In this document: positions 13,001-24,903 of the stretch, piece after piece | Layout: every line of letters begins with the position of its first letter | Numbering within the stretch: position 1 is the first letter of the stretch | Origin: Hirudo medicinalis | Lineage: Eukaryota; Annelida; Clitellata; Hirudinida; Hirudinidae | DNA length: 64,000 nt | Direction of reading: 5' to 3' | Assembly (NCBI GenBank): GCA_011800805.1 | Contig: MPNW01000121.1 | Span: 239,164-303,163, forward strand | Program-made: the position numbers and the translations under genes | The notes under the pieces: model-generated | Seen by the model: only the letters and a program-made list of their open reading frames with translations | The model's database searches: none | Told to the model about the DNA's origin: nothing

Positions 13001-16000
13001 ACCACATGATTAAAACATTTACCGGAGACTATCAAAACACAAATACTCTTTTCAGTTTTTCAATTTCACCGGAGAAGGTAATTGTAAGTGTAAAAATAGC
13101 TAAATCCGCCACTGTTTTCAATTGATCTTTTCAATAATCGGTCTTTCCTTGAAAAAGTGTTGAAATGGACTTAAATTTAATGATGCGACGAATTTAATAA
13201 AAACTGTTATTTCTTATTTTAGTTGTGACTAGTTTTTCACTTCTGAATGTTCTCATTAAAGGAGAATTTTTAGACCAAATCACTCATCGCTTCAGAGCAG
13301 AGGAAGGCACGTTCGGCTGATAAAGAAGGCATTTTTAGGCTCATCGATAACAGAATCACAAGCAAAAGCCATCAGTCATTTCCTACGTCTCGACTCTCCT
13401 TTTGCCTTAAAAATACTATTTATATGTAGTAAGTTAACAACTTGCTGAAAAATTGCTTAAATCTGGTTTTTTTTTTGCAAACTCATTTCTCAAACTAAAT
13501 CGAACATTGTTTTAAAGTAATTTAGCTGATGGCAAAAATCAGATTGCATTCCTGAATTTCAAAGTGCTCCTGACAACAGCCATCAATCAACACCTACCCT
13601 CCAAGGAAAACACATGTGATCTAAAAAAAGCTCACTTCACATGGATATCCATGGAGATGCTGCTGGCTCTCAACTAGCAGGGGACCATCATCCTGTTCAT
13701 CAGAAATGCCAACCATTTCCAGCCTGTCGAGTCATGATAACGATCATCAAAATTTCAATGAAATCAAATCATGTTCAAAGTACATTCATCTTTCAATCAT
13801 CATTGAATAACTTTAAAGAGCGAATATACAGGTCTAAACTTAACGCGCGAATGTTGCTAATTCTGGTTTGATTCATAATTGTTAGTAAATTATTACTAAA
13901 TCAAAAAATGTTCTGCTTGGAGACTCACCAAACGTGATCTTGATGATGATTACGGCAGTGTGTTCTTACCCACAATCCAGTGACATGAGAGAGCGTGTGC
14001 ATGAAGTCGTCTTTAGTTACTGCTCCAAACCCACACTTCTCCTCATCAGAGCAGTTCCAAATATGACCCTGACCAAGGGAAACCCACCCGTGCTCCATCA
14101 ACCTGACTTCTCTCAAACCTCCTTGTGTCGAGCCATGGAGAGATTTACGACCCAGAGCAAGTCCCCCTCCCTTAAAAGTTATGAATAATTAAATGGTCAT
14201 TTAGTATTATTGCTAACAATAATATTAATTATTAATATTAACAATAATATTATTAATAACAATATTATTGACAGTGTTTGATATCAGTAATAGAAATTAT
14301 TAGGATGAACAAAGCAATGAAAAGTAGTTTAAAAATAAAAACGGGATGTTAAAGATGAACATCTCAACCTCAATGATCACATGTGGAAGTTGTTGTTCAT
14401 CATCATCATCACCATCATCATCAACATGGTCGTTGCTTGTTCCTTCACAGCTGTAGATGTATCTCAGTATGCCACCATAAGAATTGATCTGATTTAAACA
14501 AATTAATGTCTAAGTCAGAGCGGCTAATGGGGAGGGTGGCAAATAAATCCCCGACAACAACAACGATGAAAGTGGCTAACGAGTAAAAAAAAACATCAAA
14601 AATGAAAACCAATCAAAAGTGACCTTATCTCGTAAGAATGATCTCGGTGCGGAGAAATACAAACATTTGCCGAGGACTCCATCAAACTCAAGTCTCTGTG
14701 TGGTCTGAGGATTTAAACTCATTGGCATCCAGTCTTGCAGGCCTCTCGTCTTAAAGAAGGATCACAAATCGAGAAAGAACGAATTAAACGTTAGATAAGT
14801 TAAATGATTAATTACTGTAAATAATCAGTACTCATGCTGATGCAGGCTTTCATCATTTTCCCTTAAATTTGTTAGCAATTACGTAATCAAAAAATCATGT
14901 GATAATAATCACGCTTCAATGCGTGGGATTCCAACGTGAATATGTTCTGTAACTTAAATCCTACGAGCGGAGGAAGTTTATTGGTTCACCGAGTGCAATG
15001 AACCTCTTCAATTCTTCCTTTCTGAATGTCTTCCGTAATTCTTCGTCTTTCATAACAACTTATTGCACGATAAATCGCACCTCGGAAATGTGACAAAAAT
15101 ATACAAATCCATCACTTATCATTATCACCATCACCATCATCATCATCACAACCGTCATCGTCATCACAACCGTCATCGTCATCACAACCATCATCGTCAT
15201 CACAACCATCATCATCATCACAACCGTCATCATCATCCCAACCGTCATACCCACCTTACAGCTGCATCCACCATTGACCTGATGAGACTTAACATTATCA
15301 CACGTGCAGAGCCTGCATTCCGGGTAACCATGGAAACCGGGAGAACATTGATTGCAGAGTGCTCCTGAGAATCCCTCCCTGCACAAGCATCTTATGGCGT
15401 CCTGAGGATGTTGGTTTAACTTCAGCAGCTCATAAAGCAACCTCATAAAGTCGGTTGATGAAATGCCAGTTAATTAATGCAGAGTGCATTATTATGAATT
15501 GGTGAAGTTATTAATTGTGTCTGCGTAGTCGGTCACCTGAAGACATTTGAGCAGGAAAACACTTGTGCGGTTTCTTGTTTTTAACAGAATTTTAGTTGAT
15601 AAATCTTAAATTTGTGAACTACGGAAATGTTCGTCGAAATTAACGTTTAATTAATTAATCATTAATTTTCCAAAAGTTAACCATTAAAAAAATGAATCGT
15701 TAGAAAGGCCTAAAAATTAACTGCAAATACTTTTCAACTCCAAACCATTCCTTGAAGACGAAGAAGTGCTTCCTTTAAGCACTCTCCTGAACATCCCAGA
15801 CAATCGCAAGGGCATGGAGTGCACGGAGCATGTTTGTTAGAAGTGGACCTGTAAAATCCATCCATGCATGACTCGCAATTAACACCCGTGGTTTGATTCT
15901 GAAATACGAACGAGTGATTGGTTGACCTTTGATGACCTTGCCAAGCCACCGCCTTGCTAACCTTACAGTTCACACATATGGCCCTTGTCCCATGGCTGTT

Positions 16001-18299
16001 GAAACTCGAATGGCGTCTGCTCACTGACCCGCCATAAACGCAGACGTTTGAATGACCATAACAAGTGCACTCTGCAATTCAGCAGATGACGAAAATATAT
16101 TCGACTGCATTTTTGTCATTTATTAATATTTAACTTAATAAATAATGAAAATAGGTTGTGAAACTAATTTTTTAATGATTTTATTAAATTATTATTCTTA
16201 AAATTCATGAGTTGCTAAGATGAAATATACAAAGAAAATCTTACAACAGCATGATCATTATGATGACGTTTTATTAATGCCCATTACATCACCGTGAGCA
16301 CTGATATTTTACGACGTTTAGTAACTCACGTGACAACCACCAACCAGGTAAGCATTACTTTCTTACTTACTTAGTCACTCACTCACTCACTCACTCACTC
16401 ACTCACTCACTCTTACTTACTTAATTAATTAATTAAATACATTACTTAATCAGTAATAGCAGTTTAACAAGATGATGGAAAATCAGATGCACCAAGACCA
16501 AGTGATGCACTGGAGAATATTAATGATCAGAAATTCAGAAGATTTATGGCAGGGGTCATAGAAGGGATGTTAACGATTAATGATTTCTATAATAATTAAT
16601 CGCACAATATTTGACGATTAGTTAATAGTGAAAAAATGATTAAATTGATAACAAAATGACAATCGTATTTAATCCACTGACAAATACCGTACGAATAAAA
16701 GCTGCCAATTTCAGAAAACGACAGGCATTAAGTTTCCACCAAAGCGGAGAATCTTGTTACTCAGGAATTTTTGGGTCTTCTCGGTGCTTCTGCAATTCGC
16801 TGCCAACAATGGCACCCAGTCATGTCCTCTTTAGACTCAGATTCTGAATCATTACATGTCAGCATCAGTCTTGTTTCCTTTGTGGCGACTCTGGCTCTGC
16901 ACTTTGACTGTTATCCTCCCCACTTTGTTCATCTGCATCGATCTGCTCGTTGCAATTCTGTCCAACTGCACAACGAATAAACTTCCACACATCCTCTCTC
17001 GACTCTATTTATTTAAAAGACTTTCCTCTTGAATCATTCTATCAATAATACTGTCCATATTTTGTCTGGTGGGCAACTTGCATTCATATTCTGAAATTCG
17101 ACGCTTATCACCTGTTGAAGACCAGAATCATTAACTTTGGATGTTGGTCGACCACCACTGACAATCCAATGGGCAATACTGTTTGTAATATCAGTTTGGA
17201 GCATGGCTCTAAGTGGTTTGTTATGTCCCAATGCAATACAAATTGGCTTAATGATGTTTGTTCCGAGTTTTCTGCTTGTCCACCAACACTCTTCGACAAC
17301 AACATGTTGTATTTCGCTAGATGTTTATGCTGTCGACGTATTCGAGCCATAAAAGACGAAGACTTTCTGGCAGTGAAAACAGTATACCTTCTCAACACCA
17401 ATAACTTTATTGTCGTCCTCTTTAAAAGCAAAATTTAAAAGTCACCATTAACCGGTTTATAACCTTTCATTTAGAGTTGACCATTTTTGACATTAAAACG
17501 TGATAAAATGAAATTTCTGGTCCAACTCAATGCCGACATTGCTTCAGTAAGCAATACAAGAAATTAATCGAAATTTAATCGTCACAAAATAAATTAATCG
17601 CTAAAAAATTCTTAGCGATTAATCGTTATCATGGGCAGTCCCAATTTAATCAAAAGGTCACAAGATATATAGGGATCAAAAGGTCAAAATATAGAGAGGG
17701 ATCGAATGGTCAAAATATATATAGGGATCACAAGGTCGCACATTTTCTGGTGATGAAACTTAATGGAATGCTTTTACTCAAAAAGAGATGTTTTCAGATC
17801 AATTTGAAAGCACTTTCTCTGTTTTCTTTAGTCTTTTTTAGGTATTACTTAAAAAATCCTATAAATTGTATATATTGCGCGATACTGTTTAAAATGACAT
17901 TGTTCTGTTTGTTAATTGATAGCTTTGTTTAGTCAGCTTGTTAAGTTTTTTTTATATTCAGGGTCAGTCTAACAGCGGAAGCATATGCATCCTTAAGCCC
18001 CTTACGTTATTGTTGTGCTGTAATACTCAGGTTACGTTATAATTGTGCTGCAATACTCAGGTTACGTTATTGTTGTGCTGCAATACTCAGGTTATAAAAT
18101 AAATTTTAAAAAGCCCGTGCGCAAACAGTTGGATAAGAAACACATGAAAGGTTCTTTGGTCCATGAGAAGGTGCACTTGGAGGAGTGCAATCACATTTCT
18201 CATGAAAACGACAAACACAAACGTGAACAAAGCAACAGTGAATTGTTAATTTGTTTGGCTTATAATAGATATTATAAATAATCCAGCATTAATATTAAC

Positions 18300-18330
<31 letters not shown>

Positions 18331-21300
18331 CATTAATAATATAACAAGTATGAATAGACGGAAAGCACGAACCACCTACCTCCACAAACCACTCCTGCAG
18401 GGCGTGTTTCTGAAGGCCACTGAAGTCGATCAAATGTTGGGCAACATTCCTCGCAGTTCTCACCGCAGGTGTTTCCTCCACAATCACATTTCAACATCTA
18501 ACATTCAACAAAGCGTGACTGAAGCCAATGGTTATTGGAGCATTGCAATTAACCTCACCATGGTCTCGTAGTCCTTGATGCATCGACTGCCATAACCATA
18601 ACACGCGCAGCTGCCGAGAATGGTGATGCTGCTGATGGAGTAGTAATACTGGAAACATTGTTCTCGAAGTTCTTCTCAACAATTTATAAATATTTTGAGT
18701 TCAATTTAACTGATTTAACGATTTTAATCAAAGTCATAAATTGATATTCGAACCGAATGCCTCCTAATGTACTGACTAACACCGTTCCTTTAGATGGGCA
18801 ACCGCATACGAAGATGCAATCAAATTGAGTCTTTCGATATCAAGTTCCAACAATGGAAACACACGATGAGGTTAGTGTGCAAAAAATGTTCGGAAACATT
18901 CCAAACAACAGATGTGAGGAATAAGATATTTTCCATGTTTATTTATTTGCTCGAATTTTCAGATGTCTTACACCAAGCAGTTATCAAGGTGCATCCACTT
19001 CGGCTTTTGAAGATTTTTTGAACGCCTTGGGACTTCAGCAAATGTTCGCTTTAAGCGGATGATCATCGGATGCCAAGAACTTCGGATGTCACTTATTATT
19101 GGACACTCGCCTCATAATATATACGTGTGATAAGAAACACATTTTGTGTGAAAACACTATTGATTGCTTGTTTGTTTTTTGCCTGATATCAGCAGGAAGC
19201 AGATGCACAAAGGAGGAGAGATTCAAAAACCAACCGAATTAGGAGGGAGTGATTCAACATGGTCCATGATGTTATTAGATCCGTTAAAGGTGCTGGAAAA
19301 TATTTGCATCTTTTGCAGCCTCAGTCGGACGTACCTTGCTCTGCTGAATTCCTGCAAAAGAATTTCCTCGGTGCATCCAATCAATCCATCAAGCATGAAG
19401 TATTTAATCGAACGCCTTCTTTTACTTTTCCACTCAACCAAAACGGAAAACAAATTTTCAGGAGAAGTATTTTTCAGGAAACGAATGAAGTGATAACAAT
19501 TTTACAAGCAACAGCCTGAAGGATTATGTGCAGTCATTATCTCTAACTTCATCAGCCAATTATTGCTACCACTTTTATTCATCAACTTGTGAAACGAATT
19601 AACTTCATGTAACCATCGTTTGTTTAATTTGTAAAATCAATTTATATATAATCAGCAAGTTTATCATAAATTCTTTTCATAGACAATGCATGCATCTTCA
19701 AAAAATAACTTCCAATAAAATGATTTATGCTGAGATTGTCATGCCTAAGACATGTCTGGAAATAACTCAGCCAGCCTCAAATATTATCACGTTTTGAGAT
19801 CAGCTCATACTTAACTTCTTGTGCTTCTAGCAGTAATAACAAATTAGGCCATCAATATGATCAATAATTATTATTATTATTATTATAAAATAATTATTTC
19901 AATGGCAGAGCAGATGTTTACACGAACGAGACATTGTCAAATAATGAACAATAATGTATAAATAATTTACTAACTGGAACCTCCCACAATGAGAATTTAG
20001 CACCTGGATCTTTACTCGGCAGAGATATGCGAATCTGCAATGGCAGATGAAAGTGCAGGTGATGGATCAAAAAAGGATTATTCGAATTTTAACCTTAAAA
20101 ATATCGGCACCTGTTATGAGTATCACGTAACCCAGGCGGGACGAGCTAATGAAACCAGGGGTCATAACGACCCATGAAAATTTTGTTTATAATTTAAAAT
20201 TCTCATCACACTCTTCTCCATCATGGAAGACAGCAACGAAACAACCAACCCTACCTGCCTGGCACAACAGGCAGGGATGCTTATAAATTATACGAGCAGT
20301 CCGTGGCTGTTTCTCGACAATTGTTAAGTTTTACAAAAGACTTTCTAATAAGATGCAAATTGAACTGATTCCAGATTTATGAATGCCATATCGTTACAGT
20401 CATTCATTTCTTCATTTATAATTATAATAAGTATTATTATAAAATACTTAATAATATTAATTAATTATATTTACTATTAAATTATTTACTCCATAGTAGA
20501 ACAGTCAAAAAGCATATTTACAAATGATTAACTTTCAGTTGTTACCTCTCCATGGTGGATAGGATCAGGACGAGAAAACTCAGTCAAGCATTCCACCCCA
20601 TCCTCCCTGGTTGCATTTAAACCTACGCTTTGAGGCTCAATCCATCTCCTGCACTCATCTTCCGTACTCGCAAAGTACTTCCATGGAAAGTACTCTTTGC
20701 CATCAATGGATCTCTCAAGAATCCAATTTCCTGGCCTTGGAGAATTTCCCGACTTGATGATGATGTGGGCAACTTGGTACATCTGCAACCGGATTGGAAA
20801 TTATAAATGCCGCGTAATAGTTTAACATTGGTCGAACCAAGATGTCTGTTAGCATGGTTTGGCTTCGAACATACTCATGTAGGATTGTGACATGTTCAAT
20901 CGAACGGCTCTCTGAAGTCACAGGCACGACACTCCTGTGCGCCACAGTGGATAGAGGGACAAAGTACATCTCGATTTGAGAACATAGTAAAACACGCTAA
21001 AAGTCATTAAATCCAAACTTCAGGTCAACGTTTAAATCGATGCGAGGAAGGAATTCTGTTACTTTACCTCTTTAATTTACAGACGCTTACAAGAGTGAAA
21101 GAATTCTTTAAGCAAATTGATATTTTGGCATGCAAGTTGGATCAGATGGTTGCGTAAAAGCAGCAGTCGTTACATGTCGTATTCGCCATGGACGTCATTT
21201 GGGGGCAGGAGTGGAAACGGTGCTTTTGCTTTTGGTGCTACATAAACACACTTATTACTATCAAATCAAAGGGCAATGATGATGCGAATGCAAGTGATTT

Positions 21301-22229
21301 GACAAACTTTCACAGACTTTCTTTTTTATAAATTAGCAAACATTTTCTGTAAAAAAAAAGTAACCTAGAATTGATTGAAATGCATAAATTATAAATGATT
21401 GAAACGCGCATATTATAATTGATTGAAGCACACATATTATAATTGATTGAAACGCGCATATTGTAATTGATTGAAATACGCATATTGCAATTGATTGAAA
21501 TGCAGTCAGGACTCAAACCATGAGGATATCCCATTATTTCGTGATAACTCGCTAAACAAAAATTTGATTGTTGGTAAATTTTAGTATATTATGTAATTAT
21601 ATATTTGTGATTATCTCTTAAATTTTCAAGATATTTTCACGCATTAATTTAAAAATTTAGAAAACGTGATTTCGAGGTGTCAAATAACCATGAAAGACAC
21701 TTTCCAAATCATCGTAATTAAGATGGACACATGTGAATAATGATTTACTTGTAATAATGACAAATCACGTGCTGAAATCGGTTTAGTTAAATTGCAATTT
21801 TCAACATCAACTAAATAATTTATTTACCCATTTATTGTATTAAAACATTAATAAAAATAATGTATAACCATTTTCATTAAAAAATATAACTAATTCCAAT
21901 GCAGTTAGCCACATTTCAGCAACATCGGACATCGCCGTTAACATTAGAAACCTGTCTTAAGTCCAGAGTGATGGTCACCCAATTGAACCGAGGTCCCCTG
22001 GCAAGTGTTGGACTCTGCCACCAAGTCTTGGAATCTTGGAGCGCATGTAATATTTGGTAAGACTCGCCATTTTCTCCCAGGGAGCATACACTGCAGTTCA
22101 GCTTGTATTCCCTGTCTAAAGAGCCAACAGGCTGACAATAAGTCTCTGGACCAAACCAAGCGTCCCCACACGTAGCATTAGTCTGTATACGTGCAAAAGA
22201 GGCGATGTTCACAAGATGTTGTGGAAGTT
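611..22229 (-). CDS. LAMA: Laminin subunit alpha (alpha1/2 type), multi-exon, 5' end incomplete
   Basis: Secreted basement-membrane chain that assembles with beta and gamma laminins; its C-terminal LG domains bind receptors such as dystroglycan and integrins. Exons run from high to low coordinates: LN, laminin-EGF (LE), one L4 (laminin IV), a short LE remnant, a long coiled coil, then LG1-LG5 ending at TGA 611-613. The LN signatures NATCGD, WWQSP, WVTITLDLRQ and PRPGNWILERS are near-identical to alpha1/alpha2 chains. The first exon found (21952-22229) begins inside a codon after an acceptor, so a signal-peptide exon lies upstream and was not found. At least one exon is probably lost in the gap at 11625-11804, because the phases on either side do not match. 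Family assignment is secure. The choice between alpha1/2 and another alpha class rests on the LN and L4 similarity. Confidence 0.95.
7190..10762 (-). other. Laminin alpha domains II/I, coiled-coil exons
   Basis: The first exon (10603-10762) has the CGEDSCFEELL pair of cysteines that opens domain II, where the alpha, beta and gamma chains are disulphide-linked. Helical, heptad-rich exons follow at 9974-10057, 9810-9921, 9462-9612, 9184-9388, 8982-9101, about 8650-8795, 8350-8470, 8085-8170, 7725-7835, 7450-7630 and 7190-7345. These form the alpha strand of the three-chain long arm. Sequence is weakly conserved here, so several exon ends are approximate. Confidence 0.72.
10964..12093 (-). other. 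Laminin alpha reduced LE region before the coiled coil
   Basis: Three small Cys-rich exons are visible: 11984-12093 (LCKMCLPSCHGNSC), 11338-11381 (CSCLLC) and 10964-11058 (ACTCCNGCSC). All have usable splice sites. The 11984 exon ends in phase 2 while the 11381 exon needs phase 1 before it, so an exon is missing, most simply in the gap at 11625-11804. Vertebrate alpha1/2 chains carry many LE modules and a second L4 in this position. Here the segment looks strongly shortened. Confidence 0.6.
11625..11804. other. Assembly gap (180 Ns) in the laminin gene
   Basis: A run of N falls between two Cys-rich laminin exons. The exon phases on either side do not match, so coding sequence is probably hidden here. 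Confidence 0.97.
12094..13635. other. Laminin intron with CAA/CAC low-complexity tract
   Basis: This stretch between the tentative L4 exit exon and the next LE exon holds a CAA/CAC-rich tract at about 12371-12500 and short CAT repeats near 12110-12180. I looked for LE cysteine patterns on the minus strand and found none I can support. A missed divergent exon is possible. Confidence 0.5.
13636..14749 (-). other. Laminin alpha L4 (laminin IV type A) domain exons
   Basis: Exons 14624-14749, 14369-14488, 13970-14170 and probably 13636-13723. Diagnostic pieces are INSYGGILRY (the family's TSYGG-L motif), LREVRLMEHGWV and VTKDDFMHTLSHV (the family's REEFM-VL segment). The L4 domain is globular and interrupts an LE module. 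The exon at 13636-13723 (LEMVGISDEQDDGP, ending HGYPCE) would be the return into that LE, but it has lost most of the expected cysteines, so it is tentative. One acidic Asp-rich loop is encoded by a GAT repeat. Confidence 0.78.
16375..16412. repeat. (ACTC)n microsatellite
   Basis: About nine perfect ACTC units in a laminin intron, followed by related TTAC and TTAA repeats. Confidence 0.9.
16551..17640 (-). mobile_element. Decayed hAT transposon (ZBED-like) in a laminin intron
   Basis: On the minus strand broken frames keep recognisable hAT transposase pieces. A degenerate BED-finger-like part (SSSFMARIRRQHKHL) lies at 17310-17390. The segment TDITNSIAHWIVSGGRP then TSKVNDSGL at 17100-17220 matches the hAT motif with I-A-x-M/W-I-V, R-P and V-x-D-x-G. 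The dimerisation motif PLWWKLN with CRFLKLAAF follows near 16700-16760. Stops and frame changes separate them, so it is not functional. Both ends carry AACGATTAAT-type sequence next to CAGGGG (left) and GGGACTGCC (right, reading inward), perhaps worn terminal inverted repeats. A related piece lies at 63463-64000. Confidence 0.72.
17645..17741. repeat. Minisatellite, about 27-base unit
   Basis: Roughly four imperfect copies of a unit built on GGGATCAAAAGGTCAAAATA, just outside the hAT remnant. Confidence 0.75.
18001..18092. repeat. Minisatellite, 30-base unit, three copies
   Basis: Three nearly identical copies of a unit containing GTGCTGCAATACTCAGG and TTACGTTAT. It lies in the same laminin intron as the hAT remnant. 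Confidence 0.85.
18649..22229 (-). other. Laminin alpha LN domain exons
   Basis: Exons seen: 21952-22229, 20546-20782, 19981-20034 and 19235-19351, all with GT-AG borders. The LN (domain VI) polymerises laminin networks. Exon 1 ends in LDLRQ and the next begins MYQVAHIIIK, matching the LDLRQ-(V/M)-QVAYVIIK run of vertebrate alpha chains, followed by WILERSIDG. The 54-base exon at 19981-20034 and EFSRARYVRLRL at the head of 19235-19351 match the LN strand that reads EFTKATNIRLRF in relatives. The donor of the last of these exons is the least certain; it was chosen because it keeps phase 0 into the YYYSI exon. Confidence 0.88.
21365..21503. repeat. Minisatellite, about 25-base unit
   Basis: Five to six imperfect copies of AATTGATTGAAACGCGCAT plus a short AT spacer, in the intron between the first two LN exons found. 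Confidence 0.85.
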
Positions 22230-24903
22230 CTACAAAATTAATAAGCAAATATCAATTATAATAAATAATATCAAACATTATTATCCCTTATTTGTCCAAT
22301 GTTAAGCTTGTAAAATCAAATGAACAAGTAAAAAACATGGTTTAATTTCATTTTATTAGGTAATATTATAATATTTATTCAAAATCTAATAACACTAATG
22401 CATATAAGATCAAAAGCAAATTAAAGCTAATGCATCGATTAATCAAGTTTTCAAAGAGCTCGTTGGACGCGAAAAAATGCGTGACTAGTTTCTCACTGAG
22501 TGATGAGAGACCAAAATAAAAACCTCGAAAAATAATCTTGCGAGAAGCACAAGGAAGTGAGGGATGAGCAAGCTATAAATTTCCCTTGAGACCGTGAGCT
22601 GCAAAAACACAACATCAAAAGAAGGATAAAAGTGAGAAACTATGGATGGTTGCTGGTCCTGATTCTGCTTGAGCTTTTTTAGTTTCAAAAGCCGCGAAAG
22701 ACAATACGTGGCCATAAATTAGACGCAGACATTGAAAATCCCACAAACACCGTTATTTCGACAGGAAGCGTCATATGGTTCGTAGAACAAATAAACACTT
22801 ATACATATTATCGGCGGAATGAAACAAAGAAAGTCAAGGAAATGGCTAAAAATGGATAACGTTGGAATAAAATTATTTGCCAGGTTGGGATTATGTAACA
22901 ACGGCCTAAATGCTTTTTACTGGGGTATTTCATATTCGGACATGCATTTATTAAATATTTATTGAAATTCCGGCATTTATTTACTAACCACCCCAAGCGT
23001 CGACATCGGAAGACTCGAATTTCAAAGTAGACAGGGATCCCGCGCACTCGGCATTGAACAAAAGAGGGGTTATGTTTATGTACAGTAAAATCAAGCTTAA
23101 CGATCGCATTGTTTATCAGCTGTTTTTTTAAATTTTTATTTCATTATTTGCATTATATATAATTGCCTAAAATTACAAATTAGTGATTACTTAAAATCTT
23201 TAAAGTTATAAATCAACGATTTCAACTTCAGAAAATGTGAAGAAATTTTTCATCTATTATCCAAAAATTAAGTTTTCAAATGAAAGCATCCAGAAACGCC
23301 AAAGGAGTTGTTAGCAACTCCGGCAAAGAAGACTGATTCCAGGCAACATTTCAAACATTTTATCCCATTTTGCGGCCCTGTTAGCGCCCATGCATAAGTC
23401 GGTGTGAAACATCGCTTAAGGAACATATCACATGCATTCCCACGAAATGTTATTCGCTACATAAATACTCACCAGCAAACATTTCTTATTCAACTGATTC
23501 CTTCTTGATTAAAATTATTTGATTCATTAACAAATTAAACATTAAAAAGGCAACTGGAAATTCTATTTCCATTTTATATAAGAGACTGGATGTCGCAGAG
23601 GACTAAGAATTGAAATGTCCACAACTGGACTCAATCGAAGATCCAGAGTATATGTATATGAGCCTCCGACTAATTAATTCAATAATTTTGCAGAAAATTT
23701 GGAAATAATGCAAAGAATTAAGTCAGTTACAAGATCAATCAAAAATACAAATAACAAGTCAGTATTATAAATTTTTAATATTTTAAAGAATGATTTCAAA
23801 CATATTTTTAATAATAAAATATAATTAAGAATTTGTTATATTTGAAGGAAGGATTTTCTCATAATTATCTTGCTGTCTGGGCATCAGAAACCTTTAATCT
23901 CATGATAAAATTATTGATTTTCTTGATTTTTAATCAAATTTTTGGACTATCGGCTACTTGATCTACTTTTGTTTTTTTCGACCTAGTAAATGCTGTTTCG
24001 TTTTGTTTTTTCGTTTCAAAAAAAAGTTAATTATACGGGCATAGAAATACTGTAAAGGAATCAGTAAAGGTTTTATAGAATAAATTGATAACAATGTTTT
24101 TTATTTCCAGTGTAAGAGGGTGGTTGAAAAACAATCTCTTCTAAATGGCGAGCTTACTTTAAGAAAACATATTTACAAATCATAAAAACGCACCCATACA
24201 CTGCGCTTGTTACGTTAAACTTTTTAAACAGAAGTGACCTGTTTGGTCTGTCAGCAATGTGTGAGCAGCTTCTTTGAAACCCAGTAATTATTTGAAGCTA
24301 TTAATTGAACTTTTACTCTAGTTTTTATATATGATTTTCATCAACGAAATTGGATTTAACAACTGAAGAACTTTAACAGCATCGTTGTCAAAGACCCTTC
24401 AGAGATGGTAACAAGGAACAGGCAAAATATTTAGCAGATATACGAAAGTGTAGAACAAAACTTTTTGTTTTTTTGTTTTGAGTTCGCACTCTTGTCTATA
24501 TTCACCATTAACAAAATATATATAATTCTTTAATTTGGTCAAAATCTAACTTTACTGGAATATACTGCTGAAATTTTCATTAGCTGTTGATCATGGTCAT
24601 TCGGGGTTTTTTTTGTGGCTTATGAGCCATGCATTTACTATTTTTTATTACTACAACAAGTCAGGTCATTATCTTGATCATTGTTTACAGTGTAATCAAA
24701 ATGAAAATGTATTAAACTATTTATAACATTATTTAACAAGTATTACTTACTCAAGCAACACGGTGTACTGATAATTAGTTTAAAGTATTTGTATGGTTTA
24801 AAAGAGCAAATGTATGCAATAAAAATCTATTCGGTACAATTTTGCATGTTATACTAATTAAGCTTCTGATATATTTCTAGATAATCGAACCTGAAAATAC
24901 AGC
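22230..24903. other. Divergent spacer between laminin and acyl-CoA synthetase
   Basis: The two genes point away from each other, so both promoters and the missing laminin signal-peptide exon should lie here or nearby. Very AT-rich. I could not identify a signal-peptide exon with the required phase, nor a convincing core promoter. Confidence 0.5.

Larger units (their letters stand above)
15255..18648 (-). other. Laminin alpha first LE (laminin EGF-like) array
   Basis: Exons 18559-18648 (starts YYYSISSITILG, then CACYG), 18380-18497 (CDCGGNTCGENCEECC), 15962-16071 (ECTCYGHSNVC), 15746-15898 (TTGVNCESCMDGFYR) and 15255-15401 (CLCREGFSGALCNQC) carry the spaced cysteines of laminin EGF modules. 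Phases join cleanly: TGTGGA-G at the end of one exon completes GAG with the AG that opens the next. The array is about three modules long. The 2.3-kb intron between 16071 and 18380 holds a decayed hAT transposon and two minisatellites. Confidence 0.87.

Noticed and set aside
12847..13035. Minus-strand ORF as a hidden laminin LE exon
   Set aside because: It lacks the spaced cysteines of an LE module and has no convincing splice borders.
15063..15368. His-rich ORF on the plus strand
   Set aside because: It is a translation of a CAT/CGT microsatellite opposite a laminin intron and LE exon; the same applies to similar His, Ser, Asp or Ile-rich frames at 10066, 36893, 38877-39157, 40060-40448 and 53625.
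16656..17438. ORFs in the laminin intron as a separate gene
   Set aside because: They are broken pieces of a hAT transposase or shadows of them.
18001..18092. CRISPR-like array
   Set aside because: The 30-base units are tandem without unique spacers and lie in an animal intron: an ordinary minisatellite. The same holds for 17645, 21365 and 38322.
23462..23471. Micro-exon ATG-TTT-GCT-G before a good donor as the laminin start
   Set aside because: The phase would fit, but it encodes only three residues and cannot supply a signal peptide.
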